A stretch of 64,000 nucleotides of DNA. It comes from Legionellaceae bacterium (GTDB lineage Bacteria > Pseudomonadota > Gammaproteobacteria > Legionellales > Legionellaceae). Position 1 is the stretch's first letter, and each line of letters opens with the position of its first letter. The translations under genes were made by a program, and so were the position numbers. The DNA lies in the NCBI GenBank assembly GCA_029213075.1, contig JARGPO010000066.1, positions 1 to 64,000 on the forward strand, in the 5' to 3' direction. Shown one piece after another: positions 1 through 11,440 of the stretch. The notes beneath the pieces are model-generated. The model had not been told where the DNA came from. It was given only the letters and a program-made list of their open reading frames with translations, and did not search any database.

Positions 1-2
1 TT

Positions 3-116
3 AGCATTTCTAAGTTACGACAAAAAATAAGGCCAGGAAGACATGTTCCAAGGAAATCACTAAAACCAATTAGTAAGTGGAGAAATGGGAATGGAGGTTC
101 TACTGCTAATGCTTAA
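3..116 (+). CDS. possible 3' end of an unrecognised gene (5' end outside window)
   Basis: Frame 3 is open from the window edge for 37 codons and ends in TAA at 114-116. The tail is basic and Gly/Asn/Ser-rich, ending STANA. I recognise no family. In DNA this AT-rich a 37-codon open frame can occur by chance, so this is a weak call; the upstream sequence would settle it. Confidence 0.25.
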   Translation, partial: SISKLRQKIRPGRHVPRKSLKPISKWRNGNGGSTANA

Positions 117-130
117 CCGAATGCCATTGG

Positions 131-191
131 TTGACAATTAGGTGCGCGAGTCAAAAATCAGGCTAATTTGCGCAAATTGTCAACAGACCCT
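131..191. repeat. head-to-head copies of a dispersed repeat
   Basis: The left arm (131-168) read on the minus strand matches 50455-50492 closely, sharing the core AATTAGCCTGATTTTTGAC and then AATTGTCAA. The right arm (175-191) is a 17-base exact match to 50483-50499. The two arms are inverted to each other. A diverged relative of the 17-mer (15 of 17) lies at 5619-5635. It looks like degenerate ends of a small mobile element; no coding capacity is seen. Confidence 0.5.
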
Positions 192-219
192 AAGAGACCT
201 TCATTAAATACTTATAATT

Positions 220-1863
220 TTAATCATATTCTGGGTACCACATATATTTTTTAATGGCTGCATCAACTTCTTGCGGCTTAATTTTTGAATAACCTTCTTT
301 AACGGCTTGATTGATAATTGCAATCGCTATATGCTCGCTCACCACTCTGATTTGAGATAACTCTGGAAGTAAGCTAGTTTTATTTAAGTTTACTTTTTTA
401 GCCTGGGTACTTAATTCCATTGCTGCAGCTAGCATCATACTGTCGGTAACTCTATTTATTTTACCAGCAAGAACCGCAAGACCCATTGCAGGGAAAATAT
501 AGACATTATTTGATTGGGTTATTTTATATTCCTTACCTTTATAACTAACATCACTATAAGGACTCCCAGTTGCAATTAATGCTCCTCCTTTTGACCAAGT
601 AATTAAATCTGCTGGGGCAGCTTCCGAATGTGACGTTGGATTAGATAGGGGAAAGATAATTGGCCGTTTACAATATTCCAACATCGCCTCAACGATATCT
701 TTAGTAAATTGATTAGCCTGACCGGAAACACCTATTAAAATAGTTGGTTTAGCATTTTTAACAACATCTAATAATAAATGCTTATTCTTCTCACCCCATG
801 ATTTAAGGCTAGAGTGATTTCTCAGAAATGGCTTTTGAAAAGGCAATATATTAGTCATTTCATCATGTAGCAAACCATTCCTGTCAATTAAGTAAAAAGC
901 ATCTCTTGCGTCTGTTTCTGATATTCCTTTGGCAACAAACGCCTTAATTAATTGTGCGCTAATCCCACAACCAGCAGAACCAGCACCTAAAACAGCAATT
1001 TTTTGATCCGCAAGTTTTTTTCCTGAAACTTGAACAGCCGCTAATACTGCCGCAACCACAACTGATGCTGTTCCTTGAATATCATCATTAAACGTACATA
1101 ATTTGTCATGGTATCTATCAAGAAGCGGGTATGCATGTTGTTGAGCAAAGTCTTCAAACTGTAATAAAACTTTAGGAAAGTTCTTTTTAACAGCATCAAC
1201 AAAAATATCAAGAAAGGAGGTATATTCTACACCTGTTATCCGCGTATTTCTGAGTCCTAAATACTGAGGGTTTTCAAGCTTTTCTATATTATTTGTACCA
1301 ACATCCAAAATTACAGGTAATGTATATTTAGGATGAACACCACCAACTGCAGTGTATAAAGATAACTTACCAATAGGTATACCTAGACCACCAACCCCTT
1401 GATCTCCCAAGCCTAGAATCCTCTCACCATCAGTTACAACTATTACTCGAATATCTCGCTCTTTAGCAATTAAAGAAAAAATTTCATCTATATTATCTTT
1501 ATTACTATAACTAATATAAATTCCTCGAGGCTGACGATAAATATTAAAAAAATGCTCGCATGCCTCACCAACAACAGGCGTATATATTAGTGGTAGCATT
1601 TCATCTATATTTTCCACTACAAACCGATAAAATAACACTTCATTGTGATCTTGTAGTGCTCTGAGGTATATATGTTTTTCAATATCAGTATTTTTTTGAG
1701 CAATCTCATCGCGGACTCTAACTAATTGATCTTCAATCGTTTCAACATTATCAGGGAGTAATCCAATTAAGTTATATTTTTCTCTTTCTTCTAACGAGAA
1801 GGCTGTATCCTTATTTAATAACGGGTCGTGTATTCTATCAAAAGCAGTAATAATTTTTTTCAT
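220..1863 (-). CDS. maeA: NAD-dependent malic enzyme
   Basis: Oxidatively decarboxylates malate to pyruvate in the cytoplasm, reducing NAD. The protein aligns along its length with the E. coli MaeA type. It has the catalytic Tyr in LIYTPVVGEA, the segment VVTDGERILGLGDQGVGG, the metal-binding acidic motif QFEDFAQ followed by FNDDIQGTA, and the dinucleotide-binding LGAGSAGCG near residues 292-300. I start it at the ATG at 1863, giving 547 residues, because the longer frame opens only with a TTG at 1920 that has no Shine-Dalgarno sequence. It stands alone: the next gene upstream is divergent and a repeat lies beyond its 3' end. The NAD rather than NADP preference is inferred from overall type. 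Confidence 0.95.
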   Translation of the reverse strand: MKKIITAFDRIHDPLLNKDTAFSLEEREKYNLIGLLPDNVETIEDQLVRVRDEIAQKNTDIEKHIYLRALQDHNEVLFYRFVVENIDEMLPLIYTPVVGEACEHFFNIYRQPRGIYISYSNKDNIDEIFSLIAKERDIRVIVVTDGERILGLGDQGVGGLGIPIGKLSLYTAVGGVHPKYTLPVILDVGTNNIEKLENPQYLGLRNTRITGVEYTSFLDIFVDAVKKNFPKVLLQFEDFAQQHAYPLLDRYHDKLCTFNDDIQGTASVVVAAVLAAVQVSGKKLADQKIAVLGAGSAGCGISAQLIKAFVAKGISETDARDAFYLIDRNGLLHDEMTNILPFQKPFLRNHSSLKSWGEKNKHLLLDVVKNAKPTILIGVSGQANQFTKDIVEAMLEYCKRPIIFPLSNPTSHSEAAPADLITWSKGGALIATGSPYSDVSYKGKEYKITQSNNVYIFPAMGLAVLAGKINRVTDSMMLAAAMELSTQAKKVNLNKTSLLPELSQIRVVSEHIAIAIINQAVKEGYSKIKPQEVDAAIKKYMWYPEYD

Positions 1864-2000
1864 GTCGTCTATCCATGTGGTTATTAACTTTAGTTTAGTT
1901 TTGGTTCCAAAAATAGTCAAACAGCATTAATTTGACATTATAAAAATATTCAGTAATTCAGGGACCACATCTAAATTTTGAACATTATTTGCAATAGAAC

Positions 2001-2033
2001 TCGTCGTTGCGAGCGTTAGCGAAGCAACGACGA
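2001..2033. repeat. dispersed palindromic repeat (TTGCGAGCG...GCGAAGCAA type)
   Basis: A perfect 10-bp inverted repeat, TCGTCGTTGC / GCAACGACGA (2001-2010 and 2024-2033), surrounds a 13-base loop. The wording resembles the intergenic repeat common in intracellular Proteobacteria that reads TTGCGAGCG...GCGAAGCAA. A second, poorer relative is at 8949-8982. It lies in the divergent gap between maeA and the thioredoxin gene. Confidence 0.5.
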
Positions 2034-2153
2034 CATTTAGATTTTATTTTAGTCATAAGATGCAGTTGCCCTGTTCAGTAATTACATGTTTCTGATATTA
2101 ATAATTATTTATGGTAAAGTGGTACTAATACTTTTTACTATACTGATAATGAC

Positions 2154-2639
2154 ATGCGCAAGAAAACCATGCTTACTTTGATCATCTCTTTAATTACCTT
2201 CTCAAACATAGTATTTTCTGCGAGCAACCTAATTCTAGAAGATATCAACGGTTCACAAGTAGATTTTTCAACACTTAAAGGTAAATGGGTGTTTATCAAC
2301 TATTGGGCAAGCTGGTGCAGCCCCTGTATTGAAGAAATAGCTGAGTTCAATAAAGTTTTTGATAGCAATCCAACAAATATAGCTATATTTGCCGTAAATT
2401 TTGATAGGTTAACCACTGAAAATCAAAAAAAAGTAGCAAAAGATTTCTCCATTCACTACCCGAGCGTTCAACGAGAATCAACTGCTCTTCTTGCACTAGG
2501 AGATATCTCCGTACTCCCGGTGACGTTTGTATTCAATCCCGAAGGACACCTAGCAACAAAACTATACGGTGGACAAACTGCAGAAGCTATCAAAGAGACA
2601 ATTAGCGACCAGGAACGACGGTTGAAATTGCGTGTTTAA
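2154..2639 (+). CDS. TlpA/ResA-like periplasmic thioredoxin
   Basis: A predicted exported thiol-disulfide oxidoreductase of the TlpA/AhpC-TSA type. Residues 1-22 form a signal peptide (charged MRKKT start, hydrophobic core, cleavage near FSA-S). The redox centre is W54-C55-S56-P57-C58, and a cis-proline (LPVTF, Pro122) faces it as in thioredoxins. At 161 residues it is of normal size. Its 3' end overlaps the end of hfq by 38 bp, tail to tail. The physiological partner is unknown; DsbB is encoded elsewhere in the window but that link is not implied by context. Such proteins usually reduce or oxidise cytochrome c maturation or envelope substrates. Confidence 0.85.
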   Translation: MRKKTMLTLIISLITFSNIVFSASNLILEDINGSQVDFSTLKGKWVFINYWASWCSPCIEEIAEFNKVFDSNPTNIAIFAVNFDRLTTENQKKVAKDFSIHYPSVQRESTALLALGDISVLPVTFVFNPEGHLATKLYGGQTAEAIKETISDQERRLKLRV

Positions 2640-2802
2640 AAATCATCTGAACAATTGTACCCTTTAACATCACCACGTGATCATCATAATCACTAATGAT
2701 TCCGTGCAACTTGATCCCGTTAACTAAAAATACTGACACAGGTGAGCTTTCTTTTTGCAACTCATCTAGAAAAGAATCCTGTAGTTTACTTGACTGAGGC
2801 AT
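2602..2802 (-). CDS. hfq: RNA chaperone Hfq
   Basis: A hexameric Sm-like protein that pairs small RNAs with mRNAs. The Sm1 region ([24 protein letters not shown] spread over two segments) and the Sm2 signature [10 protein letters not shown] are clear; Sm2 has Phe where E. coli has Tyr (YKH). The protein stops right after the Sm core (about 66 residues) and lacks the long flexible C-terminal tail of enterobacterial Hfq. AAGGAG sits six bases before the ATG at 2802, which favours this start over an ATG two codons earlier that touches the ribosome site. miaA and hflX, its usual neighbours, are not adjacent. The 3' end overlaps the convergent thioredoxin gene. Confidence 0.97.
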   Translation of the reverse strand: MPQSSKLQDSFLDELQKESSPVSVFLVNGIKLHGIISDYDDHVVMLKGTIVQMIFKHAISTVVPGR

Positions 2803-2965
2803 TGCCATCTCCTTATTATTGTTATTTATTATATGTCATCTTTTATCTCACTAGCCACTATATTTTTACAGATGGTGTGTTTTTGAGGCATATATTGAAA
2901 GGTCGGCGCCAAGATAATAAACTTTAGCTAAGATTTATAAATAATTATATTTGCAGAAGGGATTT

Positions 2966-3002
2966 AAAAATGTAGCCATACTAACTCAGTAGTAAGGCTA
3001 CA
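2966..3002 (-). terminator. rho-independent terminator of gyrB
   Basis: On the minus strand, just after the gyrB stop, TGTAGCC and GGCTACA (2971-2977 and 2996-3002) can pair as a 7-bp stem with an 18-base loop and are followed by five Ts (2970-2966). Confidence 0.6.
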
Positions 3003-3011
3003 ATTAGAAGA

Positions 3012-5447
<2,436 letters not shown>

Positions 5448-5618
5448 TTACGAAATATAAGTTTTGATATCCAAACTATTGTACCATAACTACAGTTTTT
5501 CTGTCCTATATCAAACTACTTTAAAGGGTAAAATTACCAAATCTTTTAATTAACGAGGATATATGATCTTAAAAAAGCATTAGCCAGAATAGGTAGAGTA
5601 TATTTTATTGATTTGGTT

Positions 5619-5635
5619 AGGGCGTGTTGACAATT
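5619..5635 (-). repeat. diverged copy of the 17-bp dispersed repeat
   Basis: AGGGCGTGTTGACAATT matches the reverse complement of the 17-mer at 175-191 and 50483-50499 at 15 of 17 bases. Next to it (5642-5653) is CCTAGCTCCTAG, also present at 36422-36433 inside another inverted-repeat element. Short enough that chance cannot be excluded alone. Confidence 0.3.
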
Positions 5636-5692
5636 TCTCCCTAGCTCCTAGCTGCCTCGGGTCTATTGAATGAGTTTCTCTAGATTTTATCA

Positions 5693-6283
5693 CTACGATG
5701 GCATTAACAAAACTTGGTTTATCTTCTCTTCTGTAAACATACTATTCCCTTTATCAGAAAGAAAAAAACTACTTTGAGTTCTATACATGGACATAGTATG
5801 TGAATTCCTTTCATCAAATAACATATCTACAGAATCTAGACTTGAATAAAATTTAGTTTTATGAGCAGTAAATTTTCTAGAAAATTTAACTTCAGATTTC
5901 ACAGAATCTTTTGATATAGATGGTAACCTGTAGAGGGTATAAGGGACCACCACAGTACAAAACTTAATTGCATTTTTCTGCTCATCTGTCATGTTTATCG
6001 GAAATTCAAATCCATATGACTCCATTCTCTTAGTAAAAATCTCGTCAATCACCGCCAGATTAAGCTCGTATCCTAACTGCTTTTTATTCAAAATAGGGAA
6101 TTCTTGAATTTCCAATACCTGCAGCATATGATAATAGAAATATAACATTACCAAAGCATTTTGCATGTCATGAACATCATTTAAACTTTCCAGGCCATTA
6201 ACTATAAGAGCAGAAATCTGCTTTATCACCTTTTTTAATTGCCTTGTGTTTGTAAGACCTATTTCTTTAAGACTACTAGACAT
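5693..6283 (-). CDS. hypothetical protein, soluble, unrecognised
   Basis: A 196-residue protein I do not recognise. It has no signal peptide and no membrane segment; the first two thirds look mainly helical (LKKVIKQISALIVNGLESL, then VMLYFYYHMLQVLEIQEFPIL) and the last third is Ser/Lys-rich. It stands alone between gyrB and an MscS gene, with about 250-300 bp of gene-free DNA on each side, as lineage-specific genes in Legionellales often do. A Dot/Icm substrate is possible but nothing in the sequence proves it. Confidence 0.55.
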   Translation of the reverse strand: MSSSLKEIGLTNTRQLKKVIKQISALIVNGLESLNDVHDMQNALVMLYFYYHMLQVLEIQEFPILNKKQLGYELNLAVIDEIFTKRMESYGFEFPINMTDEQKNAIKFCTVVVPYTLYRLPSISKDSVKSEVKFSRKFTAHKTKFYSSLDSVDMLFDERNSHTMSMYRTQSSFFLSDKGNSMFTEEKINQVLLMPS

Positions 6284-6577
6284 ACTTCCTCACCACACCA
6301 TATTCTTGTTTGAAATTTTATCATTAAGCATTCAAAAAACAATTTATATTCACAGGCATTGTCAACTTTAACATAGAATTCTTACTCATTCTAAGCACGA
6401 TATATTGATTCATAATTGAAAAAAATTAACATTATCCTCCTTATTTCAAGTAATTATGTCTCTTACACATGCTTGATTTTAAAATAAGCGCTGAAGAATT
6501 AAATCGAAATTAACCGGATGAATTAAGCCTTACCGATTATGCTACTATCCAGCATCTCCGTATATGGAGCATATTGC

Positions 6578-7684
6578 TCAATACTCCTTAGAACCATCTA
6601 GAGCAGTTGACTCATCCTCATCTTTTTTAATAAATAAAGTTTGAGTTGGAAAGGCGCATTCAGCGCCATTTTGTTCAATTATTTTTAATATTTTAATAAA
6701 AATTTCATGTTGAATGGCTTTAAACTCTACCCATACTTTAGTTTTTGTAAAAGCATAAACAAGAAAATTTAGTGATGATGGGCCAAACTCATCAAAGTTC
6801 ACAACTATAGATAAATTGGTATCAATATCAGGATGATTAACTAGCATCTCTTTAACTTGAAAAACAATAGCATCCATCCTAGACGCATCACAATAACGAA
6901 CCCCAATACTTGTCTTAATCCGACGACAAGACATGCGCGAGGGATTTTCTACAGTAATAGTTAAAAAGGCGCCATTAGGAACGTAAAAAGGTCGTTTTTC
7001 AAAGTTTCGGATCCTTGTTGCTCGCCAGCCAATAAACTCAACAACACCTTCAATAGATTTATCAGGTGAACGAATCCAATCACCAACCTTAAATGGTTTG
7101 TCTAGATAAATAACAACACTACCAAAAACATTAGCAAGCAAATCTTTTGATGCAAAAGCAACAGCTGCACCACCAATACCACCAAAAGCCAGTAATCCAG
7201 CAATAGGCAAGCCAACTATTTGCATACAAAGTAGGGTTGCGGTCACAATAGTTGAAATGTTTATTAGCTGAGAAATAGCGTGAGTAAGCGTTTTATCGAT
7301 ACTTTTGTTTCGAGATTCACAATGACTGATGTATTGCTTTTCAAGACGAGATACAAAGCGTAACACAAGCCACGCAATCGCAAAAACAATACTAACTTTT
7401 TGAATCTCTCCAATATGTGATTCAAGAGGAAAATGATAAGACTTGTCGGTAATAAGTGTTATGGAAAGAGAAATACCGAAAATCCAAATTAGAAAACTAA
7501 CTGGAGTATACATTGCTTCAATGAGAGGACCATCATATACAACACTCGTGTTATGCGTACGCTTACGAATTTTTGATAACGCTCTAAGCATTACTTTTTG
7601 AGCAATAGCAGTCAAAAGAACTGTTATAAACAATTGCATAACCAACCACTGCAAACCATCTTTGGCAAAAAAATCAGCTATCAT
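6578..7684 (-). CDS. MscS-family mechanosensitive ion channel
   Basis: Inner-membrane channel that opens under membrane tension to release solutes after hypo-osmotic shock. About four to five hydrophobic segments precede the pore helix, which is Gly/Ala-rich (GLLAFGGIGGAAVAFASKDLLANVFG, in pieces). After it come the family signatures DKPFKVGDWI and VEFIGWRATRIRNFEKRPFYVPN and the cytoplasmic vestibule domain. At 368 residues it is longer than MscS (286) and nearer the YbdG/YnaI type, but I cannot assign the subfamily. The 294 bp beyond its 3' end hold no feature I can support. Confidence 0.93.
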   Translation of the reverse strand: MIADFFAKDGLQWLVMQLFITVLLTAIAQKVMLRALSKIRKRTHNTSVVYDGPLIEAMYTPVSFLIWIFGISLSITLITDKSYHFPLESHIGEIQKVSIVFAIAWLVLRFVSRLEKQYISHCESRNKSIDKTLTHAISQLINISTIVTATLLCMQIVGLPIAGLLAFGGIGGAAVAFASKDLLANVFGSVVIYLDKPFKVGDWIRSPDKSIEGVVEFIGWRATRIRNFEKRPFYVPNGAFLTITVENPSRMSCRRIKTSIGVRYCDASRMDAIVFQVKEMLVNHPDIDTNLSIVVNFDEFGPSSLNFLVYAFTKTKVWVEFKAIQHEIFIKILKIIEQNGAECAFPTQTLFIKKDEDESTALDGSKEY

Positions 7685-7819
7685 TCTTAGTATACATAAA
7701 TTTAGGGATTAATGAACAATTGTAACACTATTTGATTTTACAATAAAGGAAGGCAAAATTTAACAGTACTGCTATAATTAAAATCAGTATACAACAATCA
7801 TAGTCTGGAAATAGCGAAT

Positions 7820-8806
7820 ATGGCACTTCGACTAATTGAAATGATCGTCCAAAAAAAGCAGCTTGAAGATATTAGAAATTTTATCGAACGTTATGACATT
7901 ATTGAGCACAGAGAACTTAAGCTCCAAAATGATAAAATGCTAATGCGAATTCTATTGGAGGCAGAGCAAACAGGACCAATTCTAAATTTCCTAGACAAGA
8001 ACTACGCAGATAAAAATAACAAGGTTATAATTATTGCCGTCGAAGCAGCCCTACCTAGAATATCCGAACCTGAACAAGTTACCATCAAGACCCAAAAGGC
8101 TGAAAGAATTGCCAGTGAAGAGTTATTTGAAGATGTGAAAAACTATGCTAAATCGTCTAGAGCATATATATCAATGCTCGTTTTAGCAACGATCGTTGCT
8201 GCTGTTGGCCTCCATAATAATAGTGTTCTCGCAATTATTGGAGCAATGGTTATAGCACCAATGCTTGGACCAATTATAGCTATATCTCTGGGAGCTATTC
8301 TAGGCGAAATTTCATTTTTATTAAAAGCGTTACTAACTGGATTAGCAGGAATTGTCTTAGTTATCGTACTATCAACACTTATTGGAACATTAGTAGTTAT
8401 AGATCCAACCTTATCTGAGATTGCCTCCAGGACAAGGTTTCAACATGGAGATTTAGCAATAGCTTTAGCGTCTGGATGTGCTGGAGCCCTAGCATTTACG
8501 ACAGGTATATCAGAAACATTAATTGGCGTTATGGTTGCTGTATCACTACTTCCTCCATTAGTAACTTTTGGGCTTCTTTTTGGATCTGGGTATTTTTATT
8601 TAAGTCTTGGTTCTCTTGAGTTGTTTATATTGAATTTGGCATCTGTCAATTTTGCCAGTGTTTTGGTCTTCTTAGTCCAAGGAATTTATCCACTAGACTG
8701 GAAGGAAAAGCCAATGCCATATAAAATATTGCATACTATTTTAATCTCCTCTTGGATAATAGTATTATTTCTTATCCTAGCATTTTTTAAAATCGAATAT
8801 TTATAA
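7820..8806 (+). CDS. DUF389 (TIGR00341-type) membrane protein
   Basis: A 328-residue inner-membrane protein of unknown function. The first 110 residues are soluble. The rest holds about six membrane segments with the family's glycine/proline-rich stretches (IIGAMVIAPMLGPIIAISLG; LASGCAGALAFTTGISETLIGVMVAVSLLPPLV in pieces). Members occur widely in Proteobacteria and Archaea, and transport has been suggested from their topology only. It is divergent from the MscS gene with 135 bp between them, which must hold both promoters. Confidence 0.88.
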   Translation: MALRLIEMIVQKKQLEDIRNFIERYDIIEHRELKLQNDKMLMRILLEAEQTGPILNFLDKNYADKNNKVIIIAVEAALPRISEPEQVTIKTQKAERIASEELFEDVKNYAKSSRAYISMLVLATIVAAVGLHNNSVLAIIGAMVIAPMLGPIIAISLGAILGEISFLLKALLTGLAGIVLVIVLSTLIGTLVVIDPTLSEIASRTRFQHGDLAIALASGCAGALAFTTGISETLIGVMVAVSLLPPLVTFGLLFGSGYFYLSLGSLELFILNLASVNFASVLVFLVQGIYPLDWKEKPMPYKILHTILISSWIIVLFLILAFFKIEYL

Positions 8807-8948
8807 GCGGAGCGCTTGGTATATGCCGCAGGATATCAGGATATTCTGAGTTCTACTGCTCGTGAAAAACAAATGAACTTATCAACTAAAAATATGGTGT
8901 GAAGTGACTTGTATTACATCTATGTTGAGTATCTTACCACATTCAGTA

Positions 8949-8982
8949 GATCCTTCGTCGCTTCGCTCCTCTGGATGACGTG
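8949..8982. repeat. probable dispersed repeat (CTTCGTCGCTTCGCTCCT type)
   Basis: The segment CTTCGTCGCTTCGCTCCT flanked by ATCC and GGAT resembles the intergenic repeat family found in many intracellular bacteria. It shares wording with 2001-2033 when read on the other strand. The rest of the 8807-9020 gap shows nothing else I can support. Confidence 0.35.
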
Positions 8983-9023
8983 ACCTATTCTAAGACTCTT
9001 CCATTTCTTTTAATTTAGGCAAT

Positions 9024-9051
9024 AAAAAACCCGCACAAGGCGGGTTTTTTT
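9024..9051 (-). terminator. rho-independent terminator of the MOMP gene
   Basis: CCCGC (9030-9034) and GCGGG (9040-9044) form the stem with a 5-base loop. It is flanked by six As and seven Ts, so it has a U-tract in either direction. It begins 15 bases after the porin stop codon and can also stop readthrough from the DUF389 gene. Confidence 0.88.
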
Positions 9052-9066
9052 CTGGTCAGGTTTAGC

Positions 9067-10092
9067 TTACGCTACGTTACCCATCCATTTTAGACCAATG
9101 TAAGGTCCTTGAAGACCGAAGTCGCCACTGCTTGGAGCGTCAAATACTTGAGAACCTTGAGATCTAACAACGTTGAAGTAGTTAACCCACATCCAACCGA
9201 TATCAAGAGTTACATCGCCTTGCGCCATTGCGTAAGAGTATGTAGCACCTAACTTAGCTTCTAACTCAGGAACAACTGTAGTTGTTGAACCACTCGTTGT
9301 TAGTGAACGACCTGTAAGATTATTAGTCTTAGTAGAGCTATACTTGCTAGAACCAGCTAATAAAGCAGCTCCGCCATTAGCATAGATACCTAGGCCATTA
9401 CCCCAGTCATATCCCATGTCAGCACCTAATCTAGGACCAAACCCGTTATAAGATGGGTTGTTTGTAGATCTTGTGTTGAAAGAAGGAGTAGTATTAGTTG
9501 CTGTTATAACACTACCTGTTGCATTAGTTGAGTTATCAGATGTCAAACGAGCATACTGAACACCACCGTGGAAACGAATACTTTTGTTTTCACCAAAATC
9601 AACGTGTTGGCCAAACTCTAAGTTAACAGCATCCCATTGAGGATTAACTTTAGATGAAGATGAGTTCAATGTAACAGTTGAAAATGTATCATTTCTAGGA
9701 GAAACAACGTTAAGAGTTGTTGGAACAGTAACACTTCTTGAACCATTGAATCCACCAGAACGGTTAGTACCAACGTGATACCAGTTTAGGTTGATGTCAT
9801 TTCCAGTGTTGAAGTGGTAAGAACCTTCAATCATGAATCCCCAACCCCATTTTGGGTTTTTGCCTAGGTCGATGCTGTTGCCATTACCAGAGCTAATATT
9901 TTTGCTAGATCCACTGCTTAAACCGCCAACGTTAGGTTGCAAGTATAAAGCTTTTGCACCTAAATCCCAAGCTGTACTTTCGCATGGAACAGTTACGTTA
10001 ACAGCACTACATACAGGACCCATTGTGCCGGCGAAAACCGCACCGCTACTTAAAGCAAGAACAGCCACAGCTGTTTTTTTCAAATTTAACAT
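9067..10092 (-). CDS. Legionella-type major outer membrane protein (MOMP)
   Basis: A beta-barrel porin of the Legionella_OMP family. It has a signal peptide ([21 protein letters not shown], cut before GTMGPVC) and the family-typical mature N-terminus with two nearby Cys ([29 protein letters not shown], in pieces). A barrel rich in Asn, Ser and Thr follows, and the end has aromatic residues ([10 protein letters not shown]). The ATG at 10092 has GGAG six bases ahead and preserves the signal peptide; an in-frame GTG four codons earlier overlaps that ribosome site. It is monocistronic, with its own strong promoter and terminator, as expected for an abundant surface protein. Confidence 0.95.
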   Translation of the reverse strand: MLNLKKTAVAVLALSSGAVFAGTMGPVCSAVNVTVPCESTAWDLGAKALYLQPNVGGLSSGSSKNISSGNGNSIDLGKNPKWGWGFMIEGSYHFNTGNDINLNWYHVGTNRSGGFNGSRSVTVPTTLNVVSPRNDTFSTVTLNSSSSKVNPQWDAVNLEFGQHVDFGENKSIRFHGGVQYARLTSDNSTNATGSVITATNTTPSFNTRSTNNPSYNGFGPRLGADMGYDWGNGLGIYANGGAALLAGSSKYSSTKTNNLTGRSLTTSGSTTTVVPELEAKLGATYSYAMAQGDVTLDIGWMWVNYFNVVRSQGSQVFDAPSSGDFGLQGPYIGLKWMGNVA

Positions 10093-10201
10093 ACTTATCT
10101 CCACTTTTTTATTATTAAACTTCCGTTTTTCGTAAAAGCTACCATTTTCATTGACTTCAGCACGCTATCATCGCTCTAAATCCGAAAACGTACATGAAAC
10201 G

Positions 10202-10230
10202 ATTATCATACCTGACATCACAATTGTCAA
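10202..10230 (-). promoter_or_regulatory. strong sigma-70 promoter of the MOMP gene
   Basis: On the minus strand a perfect -35 TTGACA (10230-10225) is followed by a 17-bp spacer and a -10 GATAAT (10207-10202), one base off consensus. This predicts a 5' leader of about 100 bases before the ATG at 10092. No other convincing signal lies in the 10093-10414 gap except that pyrC must also start its transcript there. Confidence 0.75.
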
Positions 10231-10414
10231 CACTAACTCCACAATGTCACTGTTAACAAAACATATCAACGTAAACGGTTACGAAATGTTGCAATCTACG
10301 AAAACTCAGTATTGTAGTATCCAGGCTATTTGTCAACGTTTTTTATGATTTTTTTGAAAACCAGTTCTTATACATGCTATCCTATTGTCTTACTACTCAC
10401 AACGGCAGCGCATT

Positions 10415-11440
10415 GTGTTAAATATAAGCATAGTACGTCCTGATGACTGGCATGTTCATTTTAGGGATGATGAGATTTTGAAAGACACAGTTAGAGCCTC
10501 GGCAAAGCATTTTCACCGCGCTTTAATTATGCCAAATTTAGACCCTCCGTTAACAAATATTTCTAGTGTGTTAGATTACCGCTCAAGAATTATGCGAAAA
10601 CTAACTAACGACGGTAAATTTAAACCATATATGACTCTGTACTTAAATAAGACTCTTCTTCCCGAAGAAATATACAATATTAAGTCAGAACCAAGCATAT
10701 TAGGTACAAAACTATATCCCAAAGGTGCAACAACTAACTCAGCGCATGGTGTTAACTCAATAAAAGATTTATACCCTCACTTTGAAGCCCTGCAAGATGC
10801 CGACTTAGTTCTGCAAATTCATGGGGAAGTTACTCATAGTGATATCTTTGATCGAGAAAAGCTATTTATTGAAGAGTACCTGCAACCAATAGTCACAAAC
10901 TTTCCGAAGCTGCGCATTGTACTTGAACACATATCAACCAAAGAGGCTGTAGATTATATTTTAGAGTCCCCAAGCAATATTAGTGCAACTATAACACCAC
11001 ATCATTTACTGTTTAATCGCAACGAACTTCTTGCAGGGGGGATAAAACCTCATTATTACTGCCTACCAATCCTAAAGCGAGATACTGATCAGAAATCTCT
11101 ACTGCAAGCAGCAACGAGCGGAAACAAGAAATTTTTTGCAGGCACTGATAGCGCACCACATACTAAAAGCCAAAAAGAGAGCTCCTGTGGATGCGCTGGC
11201 GTATACTCTGCTCCCTTTGCCCTTGCAATGTATGCTGAGGCATTTAGCGATCTTGACTCACTTGATAAACTTGAAAATTTCATGTCAAAATTTGGAGCCG
11301 AGTTTTACCAGTTACCAATTAGTTCTGAAGAAATAGAATTGAAAAGGAAGCCACAAACCATACCGCAAACACTGCCTCTAGGTCATGATATAGTCGTTCC
11401 TCTTGCCGCTGGCCGAACCTTACAATGGAGTATCTCCTAA
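10415..11440 (+). CDS. pyrC: dihydroorotase
   Basis: Zinc amidohydrolase closing the dihydroorotate ring in pyrimidine synthesis. It shows HVHFRD (the first two metal His), the carboxylated-Lys region GTKLYPKGATTNS, the ligands in QIHGE and LEHIS, and the catalytic Asp in FAGTDSAPH, all as in class II PyrC. The frame has no ATG near the conserved start. I use the GTG at 10415 because it gives MLNISIVRPDDWHVH, matching the family N-terminus; a TTG at 10385 is possible. rnt follows with its ATG overlapping the pyrC stop by one base. Confidence 0.95.
   Translation: MLNISIVRPDDWHVHFRDDEILKDTVRASAKHFHRALIMPNLDPPLTNISSVLDYRSRIMRKLTNDGKFKPYMTLYLNKTLLPEEIYNIKSEPSILGTKLYPKGATTNSAHGVNSIKDLYPHFEALQDADLVLQIHGEVTHSDIFDREKLFIEEYLQPIVTNFPKLRIVLEHISTKEAVDYILESPSNISATITPHHLLFNRNELLAGGIKPHYYCLPILKRDTDQKSLLQAATSGNKKFFAGTDSAPHTKSQKESSCGCAGVYSAPFALAMYAEAFSDLDSLDKLENFMSKFGAEFYQLPISSEEIELKRKPQTIPQTLPLGHDIVVPLAAGRTLQWSIS

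Noticed and set aside
3-219. Phage or plasmid attachment site at the window start
   Set aside because: The inverted repeats look like repeat fragments; no integrase or tRNA is adjacent.
9833-10348. Two plus-strand ORFs over the MOMP start and its upstream region
   Set aside because: One is antisense to the porin signal peptide; the other covers the porin promoter. Neither has a ribosome site or family.
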